Below the pieces are notes generated by a model. That model saw only the letters and a list, made by a program, of their open reading frames with translations, did not search any database and had not been told where the DNA came from. Below are positions 1-5,570 of a stretch of 7,561 nt of DNA, piece after piece. Both the position numbers and the translations under genes were made by a program. Each line of letters opens with the position of its first letter. Positions within the stretch are counted from its first letter, which is position 1. Source of the DNA: JBAWAP01 sp049589355 (GTDB taxonomy: Bacteria; Chloroflexota; Anaerolineae; VGOG01); assembly GCA_049589355.1 (NCBI GenBank), contig JBAWAP010000134.1, positions 1 to 7,561 on the forward strand. Direction: 5' to 3'.

Positions 1-630
1 TTCGTCATTGTAAGCCTTGTCCAGAATGACCTGCAGGTCTTCACAATCTTTCAGGACGAAGGGCAAGATCTTGACATCGTGGTGGGCCGCCGGAGCCAGG
101 AGCCACTCATCTACTATCTGCTTGATAGTGGTGGTGAGGTGCAAACGGAATCCAAACAGCTTGGCCCGCTTGCTCTTCACTATCCCACAGTACTCTGGTC
201 CGAAGACCGTGGTGCATTGCCAACCGCGCATGTAGGTGCACACAAACACCGGTGCGCTATCGCCGATGCGTAGCCTGTCTTTGGGGTCAATCTCCTGATC
301 ACGGAGGAGCCGACGGACGGCCTCGATGACCAATGCCAGTTCCCGACGGCGGCGGTTAAAGCGGCTGTCTTCCAAGAGCCTGGGGAAAAGATGGAGATAA
401 TGTTGCCGGGTAAAGGACATCGTGAGTTCCTCATGGCCGTGGAAGTAGGTATCGCAGATGAGCCCGATGGTGATGACCTCGCTATCTGAGAAGTCAGGCT
501 CAGGGCCGCGTCTCCGTAGTCGCTTCCCGGGCGGGAACAGTCGGCGATAGGCTTCATCTACGGCAATGTACCAGGCGATGAACACATCTTCCCAATCACA
601 TTCGGTGATATAGTTGGTTAAGCCGATCAT
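1..630 (-). CDS. IS982-family transposase, 5' part (C-terminus off the window)
   Basis: Reading the minus strand from the ATG at 630-628 gives 210 open codons to the window edge, starting MIGLTNYITECDWEDVF. A Shine-Dalgarno AAGGAG lies 8-9 bases before the ATG. The protein has the look of IS982-type DDE transposases: an N-terminal helical region, DFSDSEVITIGLICD near residues 46-60, FNRRRRELALVIE near 91-103, a first-aspartate region RIGDSAPVFVC near 121-131, then GIVKSKRAKLFGFRLHL near 149-165 and a second acidic region ILDKAYND near 202-209. The last block corresponds to the usual GDKGY-like motif, so the remaining third, with the catalytic Glu, lies beyond base 1. The enzyme would cut and move its own IS element. 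I see no stop or frameshift in the visible part, so it may be intact. Family assignment rests on recalled motifs; a related IS4/IS5-superfamily group is the alternative. Confidence 0.8.
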   Translation of the reverse strand, partial: MIGLTNYITECDWEDVFIAWYIAVDEAYRRLFPPGKRLRRRGPEPDFSDSEVITIGLICDTYFHGHEELTMSFTRQHYLHLFPRLLEDSRFNRRRRELALVIEAVRRLLRDQEIDPKDRLRIGDSAPVFVCTYMRGWQCTTVFGPEYCGIVKSKRAKLFGFRLHLTTTIKQIVDEWLLAPAAHHDVKILPFVLKDCEDLQVILDKAYNDE

Positions 631-665
631 GGTGCATTCTCCTTTCAAAGGTTGGTAGTGCCTGA

Positions 666-694
666 AGAATGCATCATGACGACTATTCTGGCAA
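666..694 (-). promoter_or_regulatory. Possible promoter of the IS982 transposase
   Basis: On the minus strand, TTGCCA (694-689, five of six matches to TTGACA) is followed after 17 bases by CATTCT (671-666, a weak -10). It sits about 36 bases before the transposase start, inside the presumed element end, as is common for compact insertion sequences. The weak -10 keeps confidence low. Confidence 0.3.
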
Positions 695-706
695 ATCACC
701 CGGGCC

Positions 707-949
707 TCACATCAGGCCAAAAACTAGCAGATAAAGTTTTAGTGAAAAAACGGTACACTCCCCCCGCAAAAGACAAGGCCTCGCTCGTGGAAAACACGTA
801 GCGAGGCCTTTTGTTTTTGTTCTGTCGGAGGAAGAGGGAGGAGAAAAGACGGGTTCGCTCTTGCTAGCTATCCTGCATAGCGCCGTTTGATCTTCAACCA
901 GGGCCAGGCGCATCTCTTGGGCCTCTTTGGTGTTATAAACTTTAAGCAT
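707..949 (-). CDS. Doubtful small ORF or truncated gene start
   Basis: An ATG at 949-947 is preceded by a strong GGGGAGGAG Shine-Dalgarno at ideal spacing and opens an 80-codon frame beginning MLKVYNTKEAQEMRLALVED. The first 21 or so residues look like genuine protein. After that the frame becomes Ser/Pro/Arg-rich and runs straight through the perfect terminator hairpin at 775-810, which is unlikely for real coding sequence. The best reading is the 5' stub of a gene whose remainder was lost, perhaps in the event that placed the IS982 element next door. The start faintly resembles the opening strand of RNase E/G proteins, but that is too short to claim. It is divergent from fabF. Confidence 0.2.
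   Translation of the reverse strand: MLKVYNTKEAQEMRLALVEDQTALCRIASKSEPVFSPPSSSDRTKTKGLATCFPRARPCLLRGECTVFSLKLYLLVFGLM
775..821 (+). terminator. Strong intrinsic terminator without a visible upstream gene
   Basis: AAGGCCTCGCT (775-785) pairs perfectly with AGCGAGGCCTT (800-810). The stem continues with CGTG (786-789) and CACG (795-798) around a GAAAA loop, leaving only T799 bulged. The tract TTGTTTTTGTT follows directly, as in a classic rho-independent terminator for plus-strand transcription. On the minus strand the hairpin is followed by a poorer TTGTCTTTTG tract, so it may act both ways. The only sequence just upstream on the plus strand is the antisense of the IS982 transposase, so the gene it once served is missing or lies beyond the insertion. 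Confidence 0.85.
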
Positions 950-974
950 TGCGCTCCTCCCCAGTTTAGCTGAG

Positions 975-996
975 TGGCGGCTTCCCCAAGCCGCCA
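975..996. repeat. Perfect GC-rich hairpin between divergent starts
   Basis: TGGCGGCTT (975-983) and AAGCCGCCA (988-996) form a 9-bp perfect stem with a CCCC loop. No T-tract follows in either direction, so it is not an obvious terminator. It lies 81 bases before the fabF start and 26 bases before the doubtful minus-strand ORF, in a position suited to a leader structure or a protein-binding site. Confidence 0.5.
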
Positions 997-1063
997 GCAC
1001 AGGGGCGCCGAGCTCAAAATGGGTAAGGGCCCAGAGTTTCTGAAGCAGCGTGAAAAAGTGGCC

Positions 1064-1070
1064 AGGAGGT
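1064..1070 (+). promoter_or_regulatory. Ribosome binding site that fixes the fabF start at TTG
   Basis: AGGAGGT at 1064-1070 is a near-perfect Shine-Dalgarno, six bases before TTG 1077-1079. The in-frame GTG at 1050 lies upstream of this site, has no comparable site of its own and would add nine residues with no family counterpart. Confidence 0.75.
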
Positions 1071-1076
1071 GTTCCT

Positions 1077-2321
1077 TTGCCCAAGAATAATACCAGCGTA
1101 GTGGTCACTGGCCTGGGGGCCCTGACCCCGGTGGGCAACGATGTGCCCACTACCTGGAGGGCCTTGGTGGACGGGCGCTCAGGCATCAAACGGATCACTC
1201 GTTTCGATCCCGCGCCTTTCGAGACCCAGATCGCTGGCGAGGTCAAGGAGTTCGACCCTGAAGAGCATTTCGACCGCAAAGAGGCTCGCCGACTGGATCG
1301 CTTCGTTCAGTTTGCCGAGGTCGCTACCCGGCAGGCCCTCGAGGATGCCAGGCTGACCATCAACGCCGACAATGCTGAACGAGTAGGGGTCGTCATCGGC
1401 ACCGCCGTGGGAGGCATCGAGACCCTGCTGACCGAATTCGAGAAGTTGCAGGCCCGGGGGCCTCGCCGAGTAAGTCCCTTGTTCCTACCCATGATGATCC
1501 CTGACACCGCCTCAGGGCAGGTGGCCATCTCCTGCGGGGCCAAGGGGCCCAACATGGCCATCGTCTCAGCCTGCGCCACCGGCTCCAACGCCATCGGCGA
1601 AGCAGCAGAGATGATCCGCCGTGGCGATGCCGATACCATCATCAGCGGCGGAAGCGAGGCCGCCCTCGTTCCCATCGTCTTTGCCGGCTTCAACGTCATG
1701 GGGGTCTTATCTACCCGTAACGACGAGCCGGAGAAGGCCTGCCGGCCCTTCGACGCCACCCGCGATGGGCTGACCATGAGCGAAGGGGCAGGCATCCTCA
1801 TCTTGGAGAGCCTGGAGCACGCCACAGAACGCAGGGCCAGGATTTACGGCGAGATCATCGGCTACGGCACCACCGCCGACGCCGTCCACATGGCCGCCCC
1901 CGCCGAAGGGGGCGAAGGAATGGCTCGGGCCATGAGACTGGCTTTGCAACAAGCGGGCATAAGGCCTGAGGAGGTAGACTACATCAATGCTCACGGCACC
2001 GGCACGGCGCTCAACGACGTCAACGAGACAGCGGCCATCAAGGCCGTCTTTGGAAAGCACGCCTACAATTTGGCCGTCAGCTCCACCAAATCAATGATGG
2101 GGCACCTGATGGGGGCGGCGGGGGCAGTGGAGGCCATAGCCTGTCTCAAAGCTTTGCAGGATCAGATCATCCCGGCGACCATAAACTATCAGCACCCCGA
2201 CCCCCAGTGCGATTTGGATTACGTGCCCAATGAGGCCCGTCTCTGCCCACTGCGGGTGGTCATGTCCAACTCGATGGGCCTGGGCGGGCACAACGCCTGC
2301 CTGATCTTCCGCAGGCTCTAA
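1077..2321 (+). CDS. fabF: Beta-ketoacyl-ACP synthase II (FabF)
   Basis: This 414-residue cytosolic enzyme elongates fatty acids by condensing malonyl-ACP with acyl-ACP, releasing CO2. It starts MPKNNTSVVVTGLGALTPVG. The thiolase-fold catalytic set is complete: nucleophile Cys166 in SACATGSNAIGEA, His306 in NAHGTGTALND, Lys338 and His343 in SSTKSMMGHLMGAAGAVEA. All four are offset by exactly three from E. coli FabF (163, 303, 335, 340). The glycine-rich end MSNSMGLGGHNACLIF is also typical, and the length is normal for the family. The start is TTG, chosen because a consensus Shine-Dalgarno lies six bases upstream; the in-frame GTG at 1050 is less likely. fabH follows 177 bases later, but acpP, fabD and fabG are not between them, so this is a partial fab locus. 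FabB-like synthase I is the alternative name, but the length and motifs favour FabF. Confidence 0.95.
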   Translation: MPKNNTSVVVTGLGALTPVGNDVPTTWRALVDGRSGIKRITRFDPAPFETQIAGEVKEFDPEEHFDRKEARRLDRFVQFAEVATRQALEDARLTINADNAERVGVVIGTAVGGIETLLTEFEKLQARGPRRVSPLFLPMMIPDTASGQVAISCGAKGPNMAIVSACATGSNAIGEAAEMIRRGDADTIISGGSEAALVPIVFAGFNVMGVLSTRNDEPEKACRPFDATRDGLTMSEGAGILILESLEHATERRARIYGEIIGYGTTADAVHMAAPAEGGEGMARAMRLALQQAGIRPEEVDYINAHGTGTALNDVNETAAIKAVFGKHAYNLAVSSTKSMMGHLMGAAGAVEAIACLKALQDQIIPATINYQHPDPQCDLDYVPNEARLCPLRVVMSNSMGLGGHNACLIFRRL

Positions 2322-2403
2322 AAATGTGGGCAGCACTTGGTATTCCTGTCTTCTTTGGCGGAACGTAGTATCGTATGAGCCAATTCACAGTTTATTGAGA
2401 GAT

Positions 2404-2478
2404 ATGGCTTTACCCGATGTGAGGGAGTTGTACTCCCGAACAACGGCTCGGAGTGCAACTCCTCGCCATCAATTGTGA
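2404..2478 (+). CDS. Possible 24-codon leader ORF upstream of fabH
   Basis: The ATG at 2404 sits in nearly the same context as the fabH start and the frame closes with TGA at 2476-2478, 20 bases before fabH. The two palindromes lie inside it. It may simply be a by-product of the duplicated start region, since such a short frame can arise by chance. No family resemblance was recognised. Confidence 0.15.
   Translation: MALPDVRELYSRTTARSATPRHQL
2423..2463. promoter_or_regulatory. Paired palindromes GGAGT-N3-ACTCC before fabH
   Basis: GGGAGTTGTACTCCC (2423-2437) and GGAGTGCAACTCC (2450-2462) are each inverted repeats of the form GGAGT-N3-ACTCC, with centres at 2430 and 2456, 26 bases apart. They are also complementary to each other, so the RNA could fold into one 13-bp hairpin with a single wobble pair. 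Two arrangements fit: a double operator for a dimeric repressor, or an RNA hairpin between fabF and fabH. No T-tract follows, which argues against simple termination. Confidence 0.5.
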
Positions 2479-2498
2479 CGTACTGAGAATTGAGAGGT

Positions 2499-3650
2499 AT
2501 GGCTTTGAAGAGATACGCTCAGATCGTGGGCTGGGGCAAGTACGTTCCTGGCCAAGTTCTGACTAACGAAGACCTGGCTAAAATGGTGGATACCTCCGAT
2601 GACTGGATTCGCACGCGGACAGGGATCGTCGAGCGCCGCATCGCCGAGCCGGGGGAAACGACCTCGACCATGTCTATCAAAGCTGCACAAGCTGCCCTTC
2701 AGGTGGCCGATGTGGCCCCAGAACGGTTGGACCTCATCATCGTGGCTAGCGCCACCCCAGACTATCTATTCCCCGCTACGGCGTGCTTGGTGCAGGATGC
2801 TCTAGGGGCAAGGCGAGCCGGGGCCTTTGACCTCCTCGCTGGCTGCTCAGGCTTCGTCTACGGGCTTGGGGTCGGCAGCCAGTTGATCATCTCCGGGGCC
2901 TACGAGAACGTGCTGGTCATCGGGGCCGAGACCTTGTCCCGCATCATGGACTGGACGGACCGCGACACCTGTGTCCTCTTCGGCGACGGGGCAGGGGCCT
3001 TGCTGCTTCAGGCCAGCGACGCCCCTGGCGGTGTCCTCTCCTTCACCCTCGGCGCCGATGGCTCGGGTGGTGACTTGCTGATCCTGCCGGGCGGGGGCAG
3101 CCGCCACCCGGCCAGCGCTGAGACGATAGCCCAAGGGTTGCATTACGCTCGCATGAACGGCCGCGAGGTCTTTCGTTTTGCCACCCGCATCATGGGCCAG
3201 GCGGCCAAGGAGGCCATCACAGCAGCCGGGCTTAAGATTGACGACGTTGACCTTTTTATCCCCCACCAGGCCAACATCCGCATCATTCAAGCGGCGGCCA
3301 AACACCTGAGGTTGCCCATGGACAAGGTCTTCGTCAACCTGGACAGGTACGGCAACACCTCATGTGCCTCCATTCCCATCGCCTTCTGTGAGGCCATCGA
3401 GGAGGAGCGGATAAAGCCCGGCGATCACCTGGTCTTGGTCAGCTTCGGAGCTGGGCTGACCTGGGCTGCGGCGGTGGTGCAATGGCACGTGCCGTTGCCG
3501 GCGCCCAGGCTGCCCTGGTGGAAACGCCTACTGAGGAGCGTTGGGTATCGTTGGGCCTGGCTCGTATCCCGCCTGCGCCGCACCTACCGCAAGTTTAGTT
3601 CATGGTGGGGCAAAGCCGTAGGGCGGGTTCGGGGCAAAAACAATGGCTGA
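2499..3650 (+). CDS. fabH: Beta-ketoacyl-ACP synthase III (FabH) with a basic C-terminal tail
   Basis: FabH starts fatty-acid synthesis by condensing acetyl-CoA or a branched acyl-CoA with malonyl-ACP. The ATG at 2499 gives 383 residues, MALKRYAQIVGWGKYVPGQV onward; a TTG at 2490 is in frame but less likely, although no strong Shine-Dalgarno supports either start. The catalytic triad is complete: Cys116 in DLLAGCSGFVYGL, His256 in FIPHQANIRII and Asn286 in RYGNTSCASIP. The early SDDWIRTRTGI block is also typical. The condensing domain ends at about Trp329 (AAAVVQW), where most relatives stop. Here 54 more residues follow, very rich in Arg, Lys and Trp (LPWWKRLLRSVGYRWAWLVS and beyond), which could form an amphipathic membrane-binding helix. 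The tail shows normal codon use to the stop and does not look like a readthrough error. The enzyme itself is cytosolic. Confidence 0.95.
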   Translation: MALKRYAQIVGWGKYVPGQVLTNEDLAKMVDTSDDWIRTRTGIVERRIAEPGETTSTMSIKAAQAALQVADVAPERLDLIIVASATPDYLFPATACLVQDALGARRAGAFDLLAGCSGFVYGLGVGSQLIISGAYENVLVIGAETLSRIMDWTDRDTCVLFGDGAGALLLQASDAPGGVLSFTLGADGSGGDLLILPGGGSRHPASAETIAQGLHYARMNGREVFRFATRIMGQAAKEAITAAGLKIDDVDLFIPHQANIRIIQAAAKHLRLPMDKVFVNLDRYGNTSCASIPIAFCEAIEEERIKPGDHLVLVSFGAGLTWAAAVVQWHVPLPAPRLPWWKRLLRSVGYRWAWLVSRLRRTYRKFSSWWGKAVGRVRGKNNG

Positions 3651-3685
3651 GCGTGAAATTGCCGAAGACGCCGGTTCCTGTTGAA

Positions 3686-3710
3686 CGGTCACCCACGAAA
3701 ACGGTGACCG
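3686..3710 (+). terminator. Hairpin downstream of fabH, possible weak terminator
   Basis: CGGTCACC (3686-3693) pairs perfectly with GGTGACCG (3703-3710) around a nine-base loop, 35 bases after the fabH stop. The following CTCTCTGAG is poor in T, so an intrinsic terminator is doubtful; a rho-assisted or 3'-stabilising hairpin is equally possible. It marks the edge between the fab genes and the TA island. Confidence 0.4.
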
Positions 3711-3728
3711 CTCTCTGAGCTTGCCAAA

Positions 3729-3798
3729 GGTTTGTGCATTTGTGCAAACGCCGCCGTTGGGGTATAATCAGGGTAGCCCCCATGATAGCGCTGATATG
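3729..3798 (+). repeat. Promoter-hairpin module, copy A (left-truncated)
   Basis: This is the right half of the repeated intergenic module: the TTTGTGCATTTGTGCAAACG block, the promoter spacer, TATAAT and the leader to about GATATG. The upstream hairpin of the other copies is absent here; the fabH-side hairpin at 3686-3710 is unrelated in sequence. It stands before brnT. Confidence 0.75.
3740..3768 (+). promoter_or_regulatory. Sigma-70-type promoter of brnT-brnA
   Basis: TTGTGC (3740-3745) and a perfect TATAAT (3763-3768) are separated by exactly 17 bases. The -35 lies in the near-palindrome TTTGTGCAAA (3739-3748), a possible operator for autoregulation by the antitoxin. Predicted transcription would begin near 3775, about 75 bases before the brnT start. 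Confidence 0.75.
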
Positions 3799-3851
3799 CA
3801 CACTTTTGTACCCGATGAGTTCCTGTGGTGGCTAAAGGAGTCCGGCGTACT

Positions 3852-4139
3852 GTGAGAGCACAACTCCAATTCGAGTGGGATCCAAGCAAAGCTGCCAGGA
3901 ATATCGCGAAACACCAGGTCTCGTTCGAAGAAGCGGCGACGGTATTTGACGACCCCATGTTCATCACCGTGGTTGATGAGGAGCACTCAGTTGACGAGGA
4001 ACGATATATCACCGTTGGTTTGTCAAAAGGCGGCCAGTTGCTCATGGTAGCCCACACGGACTGTGAAGGACGGATTCGGATTATCAGTGCACGGAAAGCG
4101 ACCAAGAAAGAGGAGCGGTTTTATGCAGAAGCCGACTGA
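3852..4139 (+). CDS. brnT: BrnT-family type II toxin (ribonuclease)
   Basis: BrnT toxins (DUF497) are small RelE-fold ribonucleases that stop translation until bound by BrnA. The 95-residue product contains the family signature: QLQFEWDPSKAARNIAKHQV at 4-23, SFEEAATVFDDP at 24-35, DEERYITVG at 48-56, and the C-terminal RIRIISARKATKKEERFYAE at 74-93. Length matches the family. The GTG at 3852 is chosen because it gives a normal N-terminus and follows AAAGGAG (3834-3840) at an 11-base gap; an in-frame GTG at 3825 would add nine residues. The gene overlaps brnA by 17 bases and shares its promoter, the usual toxin-first brnTA order. No defect is visible, so it is probably active. It reads the same way as the fab genes but belongs to the repeat-flanked island. 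Confidence 0.9.
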   Translation: MRAQLQFEWDPSKAARNIAKHQVSFEEAATVFDDPMFITVVDEEHSVDEERYITVGLSKGGQLLMVAHTDCEGRIRIISARKATKKEERFYAEAD

Positions 4140-4365
4140 CCTAGACGACTACGAACTGCGCGATGAATATGATCTGTCAAAGATGACAGTCGTGGCGAAA
4201 GGCAGATATGCGCCTGAGCGGCGGGCAGGGAAGAATGTGGTTTTACTTGCGCCAGACGTTGTGCAGGTATTCCCAACCGATGAAGCCGTAAACGAAGCCT
4301 TGCGGCTTGTCATGCAGATTGCGCAGATCCCGAACAAATATGCGGCGGAAACGGCACCTGCTTGA
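4123..4365 (+). CDS. brnA: BrnA-family antitoxin (ribbon-helix-helix)
   Basis: BrnA antitoxins bind and neutralise BrnT and, in studied systems, repress the shared promoter through a ribbon-helix-helix domain. The 80-residue product has an acidic N-terminus, DLDDYELRDEYDLSK at 6-20, that would contact the toxin, followed by GKNVVLLAPDVVQVFPTDEA (36-55) and VNEALRLVMQIAQ (56-68), which fit the strand and two helices of the CopG/BrnA fold. The ATG at 4123 is favoured by AGGAG at 4111-4115, seven bases upstream, over longer in-frame starts such as 4063 that merely extend into brnT. The 17-base overlap with brnT suggests translational coupling. Likely intact. Confidence 0.85.
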   Translation: MQKPTDLDDYELRDEYDLSKMTVVAKGRYAPERRAGKNVVLLAPDVVQVFPTDEAVNEALRLVMQIAQIPNKYAAETAPA

Positions 4366-4495
4366 GCCTCACTCACCATTGTGTCAGGTTGGGTGAATCT
4401 GGCTTGGTGTTACTTGCCCGCTAGCATCGCATTGGTGTGCCCTGAAGCTATCGCTGCTTGTCGGTGAAAGTCTGACCAGGGCCAGACTCGGACAC

Positions 4496-4547
4496 CGCCC
4501 CACATTTTTCGCCCATCTGCATCGGTTGAGATGAAGAAAGCGGGGCG
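4496..4547. repeat. Long imperfect hairpin of copy B
   Basis: CGCCCC (4496-4501) pairs with GGGGCG (4542-4547), and the stem continues inward as C4503-G4540 and a TTTTTC/GAAGAA-type arm with one wobble and a conserved A-A mismatch. No T-tract follows. The same hairpin recurs in copies C and D, always just upstream of the promoter. Confidence 0.65.
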
Positions 4548-4555
4548 ATGTGCAT

Positions 4556-4584
4556 TTGTGCAAACGCCGCCGTCGGGGTGTATT
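4556..4584 (+). promoter_or_regulatory. Sigma-70-type promoter of the DUF433-DUF5615 pair
   Basis: TTGTGC (4556-4561), 17-base spacer, TGTATT (4579-4584). The -10 is weaker than in copies A and C, yet the spacing and TTTGTGCAAA palindrome are unchanged. The antitoxin start is 61 bases downstream. Confidence 0.55.
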
Positions 4585-4645
4585 AGGTGCAGTACCACAT
4601 TTGGCGACTTTGATACGACGTGCAGCCCAAACGAGGTATTAAGTT

Positions 4646-4996
4646 ATGGAAACACAAACTGCAACTCTCTTGGCGATAACTGAAACTATTCCCTTGCAGA
4701 TGGATGCTGATGGTGTCGTACGCGTCGGCAATACCCGCGTTACGCTCGATACAATCGTGATGGCTTTCACGGAGGGGGCAACCGCTGAGGAGATTGCACA
4801 ACAGTATCCTTCTGTCTCCCTTGCCGATGTGTACTACACGATTGGCTATTATCTGCAGCGGCAGGCTGAAGTTGAGGCGTACTTGAATCGGCGGCGACGG
4901 CAGGCTGAACGGGTACGACGACAGAACGAGTCTCATTTTGATCCCGCTGGCATCAGGGAGCGATTACTGGCACGCCGGGCAAGCGGGAGGCTCTAA
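4646..4996 (+). CDS. DUF433-domain antitoxin
   Basis: The 116-residue protein matches DUF433 in residues about 21-73: VVRVGNTRVTLDTIVMAFTE (24-43), the helix block GATAEEIAQQYPSVSLADVY (44-63) and YTIGYYLQRQAE. This is a helix-turn-helix-like fold, typically the antitoxin partner of a DUF5615 PIN-like protein (VapB45/VapC45 of mycobacteria is, to my recollection, a related pair). The C-terminal third is strongly basic and charged (NRRRRQAERVRRQNESHFDP, 81-100) and probably wraps the toxin. The ATG at 4646 has GAGG at 4633-4636. The gene stops three bases before its partner's start. By analogy it may repress the promoter in copy B. Naming the function depends on the paired gene, since DUF433 alone is uninformative. 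Confidence 0.8.
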   Translation: METQTATLLAITETIPLQMDADGVVRVGNTRVTLDTIVMAFTEGATAEEIAQQYPSVSLADVYYTIGYYLQRQAEVEAYLNRRRRQAERVRRQNESHFDPAGIRERLLARRASGRL

Positions 4997-4999
4997 CCC

Positions 5000-5350
5000 A
5001 TGCGTTGGGCAGCCGATGAGAACTTCAACAACGACATCATACGCAGTCTGCTGCGCCGAAAGCCAGACGTGGACATTGTGCGTGTCCAGGATGTTAGTCT
5101 ATCAGGCGCGGATGACCCGACTGTACTTGAGTGGGCTGCTGATGAGGGGAGGGTACTGCTCACGCATGATGTTTCGACCATCACGCGGTATGCTTACGAG
5201 CGGGCCGAAGCTGGCAAACCGATGCCTGGCGTCTTTGAAGTCAGCCGTGACATCCCGACGGGCGTAGTTATTGATGACCTCATTCTATTGACCGAGTTCA
5301 GTCTTGAGAACGAATGGGAAGGGCAAGTGCGCTATTTGCCACTGCGATAA
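5000..5350 (+). CDS. DUF5615 PIN-like toxin
   Basis: DUF5615 proteins are PIN-like nuclease-fold toxins expected to cut RNA with a metal ion held by acidic residues. The 116-residue product starts MRWAADENFNNDIIRSLLRR, giving the N-terminal acidic pair Asp6-Glu7. It continues with DIVRVQDVSLSGADDPTVLE (25-44; Asp31, Asp39 and Glu44 visible) and RVLLTHDVSTI (51-61; Asp57 in the LLTHD motif). IPTGVVIDDLILLTEF (85-100) is the usual final helix. GGAGG at 4986-4990, inside the end of the DUF433 gene, is nine bases before the ATG. All expected acidic residues are present and the length is normal, so an active toxin is likely. Experimental activity of this family is less well established than for VapC. 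Confidence 0.85.
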   Translation: MRWAADENFNNDIIRSLLRRKPDVDIVRVQDVSLSGADDPTVLEWAADEGRVLLTHDVSTITRYAYERAEAGKPMPGVFEVSRDIPTGVVIDDLILLTEFSLENEWEGQVRYLPLR

Positions 5351-5451
5351 GCGTGGCCTCAAGACACACCGCGCCTAACATTGGTTGGTGTGCCCTGAAG
5401 CTGTCGCTGCCTGTCGGCGAAAGCCCAACCGGGGCAAGGCTCAGGACACCG

Positions 5452-5499
5452 CCCTACATTCTTCGCCCACCGGCACCGATTGAGGTGAAGAAAGCGGGG
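5452..5499. repeat. Long imperfect hairpin of copy C
   Basis: CCC (5452-5454) with GGG (5497-5499), then T-G wobble, A-C mismatch, C-G, A-A mismatch and the TTCTTC/GAAGAA arm. It has the same architecture as copies B and D, with the outer stem slightly eroded. Confidence 0.6.
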
Positions 5500-5509
5500 A
5501 GCTTTGCAT

Positions 5510-5538
5510 TTGGGCAAACGCTGCCGTTGGGTTATAAT
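5510..5538 (+). promoter_or_regulatory. Sigma-70-type promoter of the third TA pair
   Basis: TTGGGC (5510-5515), exactly 17 bases, then a perfect TATAAT (5533-5538). The palindrome is degraded to TTTGGGCAAA. The antitoxin start is almost 200 bases further on because an intron-like remnant lies between them. Confidence 0.65.
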
Positions 5539-5570
5539 TATGGCGAGCCACTATCTACGGCAGTACCGAT

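Larger units (their letters stand above)
1..702 (-). mobile_element. Right-hand portion of an IS982-family insertion sequence
   Basis: The transposase gene and about 70 bases upstream of it form the visible part of the element. The outer end is probably near 695-703, where the minus strand reads CCCGGGTGATTTGCC. The opposite terminal repeat is outside the window, so neither the inverted repeat nor a target duplication can be verified and the boundary is a guess. Confidence 0.45.
2394..2506 (+). repeat. Direct repeat duplicating the fabH start context
   Basis: ATTGAGAGATATGGCTTT (2394-2411) and ATTGAGAGGTATGGCTTT (2489-2506) match at 17 of 18 bases, 95 bases apart. The second copy spans the fabH start codon and encodes its first residues, Met-Ala-Leu. 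The first opens a 24-codon frame ending at 2478, MALPDVRELYSRTTARSATP and four more residues, which could be a leader peptide or the scar of a partial duplication. Confidence 0.7.
4429..4617 (+). repeat. Promoter-hairpin module, copy B
   Basis: This full-length copy runs from GCATTGGTGTGCCCTGAAGC through the hairpin at 4496-4547 and the promoter at 4556-4584 to the leader near TTGATACG. It shares an exact 17-base block, TGGTGTGCCCTGAAGCT, with copy C (except for the base directly before TGG). It fills most of the 280-base gap between brnA and the DUF433 gene. The first 63 bases of that gap (4366-4428) show nothing I can assign. Confidence 0.8.

Noticed and set aside
180..557. Minus-strand open frame of 125 codons starting MKPIADCSRPGSDY
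   Set aside because: It is a shadow of the transposase: the neighbouring minus-strand frame, open from 630 to base 1, carries recognisable IS982 motifs and a good ribosome binding site.
1307..1825. Minus-strand frame of 172 codons inside fabF
   Set aside because: It lies antisense to intact fabF with all catalytic residues, and its composition (Ser/Ala/Pro/Met-rich) is typical of an antisense shadow in GC-rich DNA.
2847..3305. Minus-strand frame of 152 codons inside fabH
   Set aside because: Antisense to an intact, motif-complete FabH and without family features.
3689..4105. Minus-strand frame of 138 codons across copy A and brnT
   Set aside because: Antisense to brnT, which has a promoter, Shine-Dalgarno, family motifs and a coupled partner.
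5373..5532. attC site suggested by GCCTAAC at 5373 and GTTGGGT at 5526
   Set aside because: The two ends match the core-site consensus, but the intervening sequence is not palindromic toward those ends and neither box is conserved in copies A, B or D. Chance agreement is more likely.
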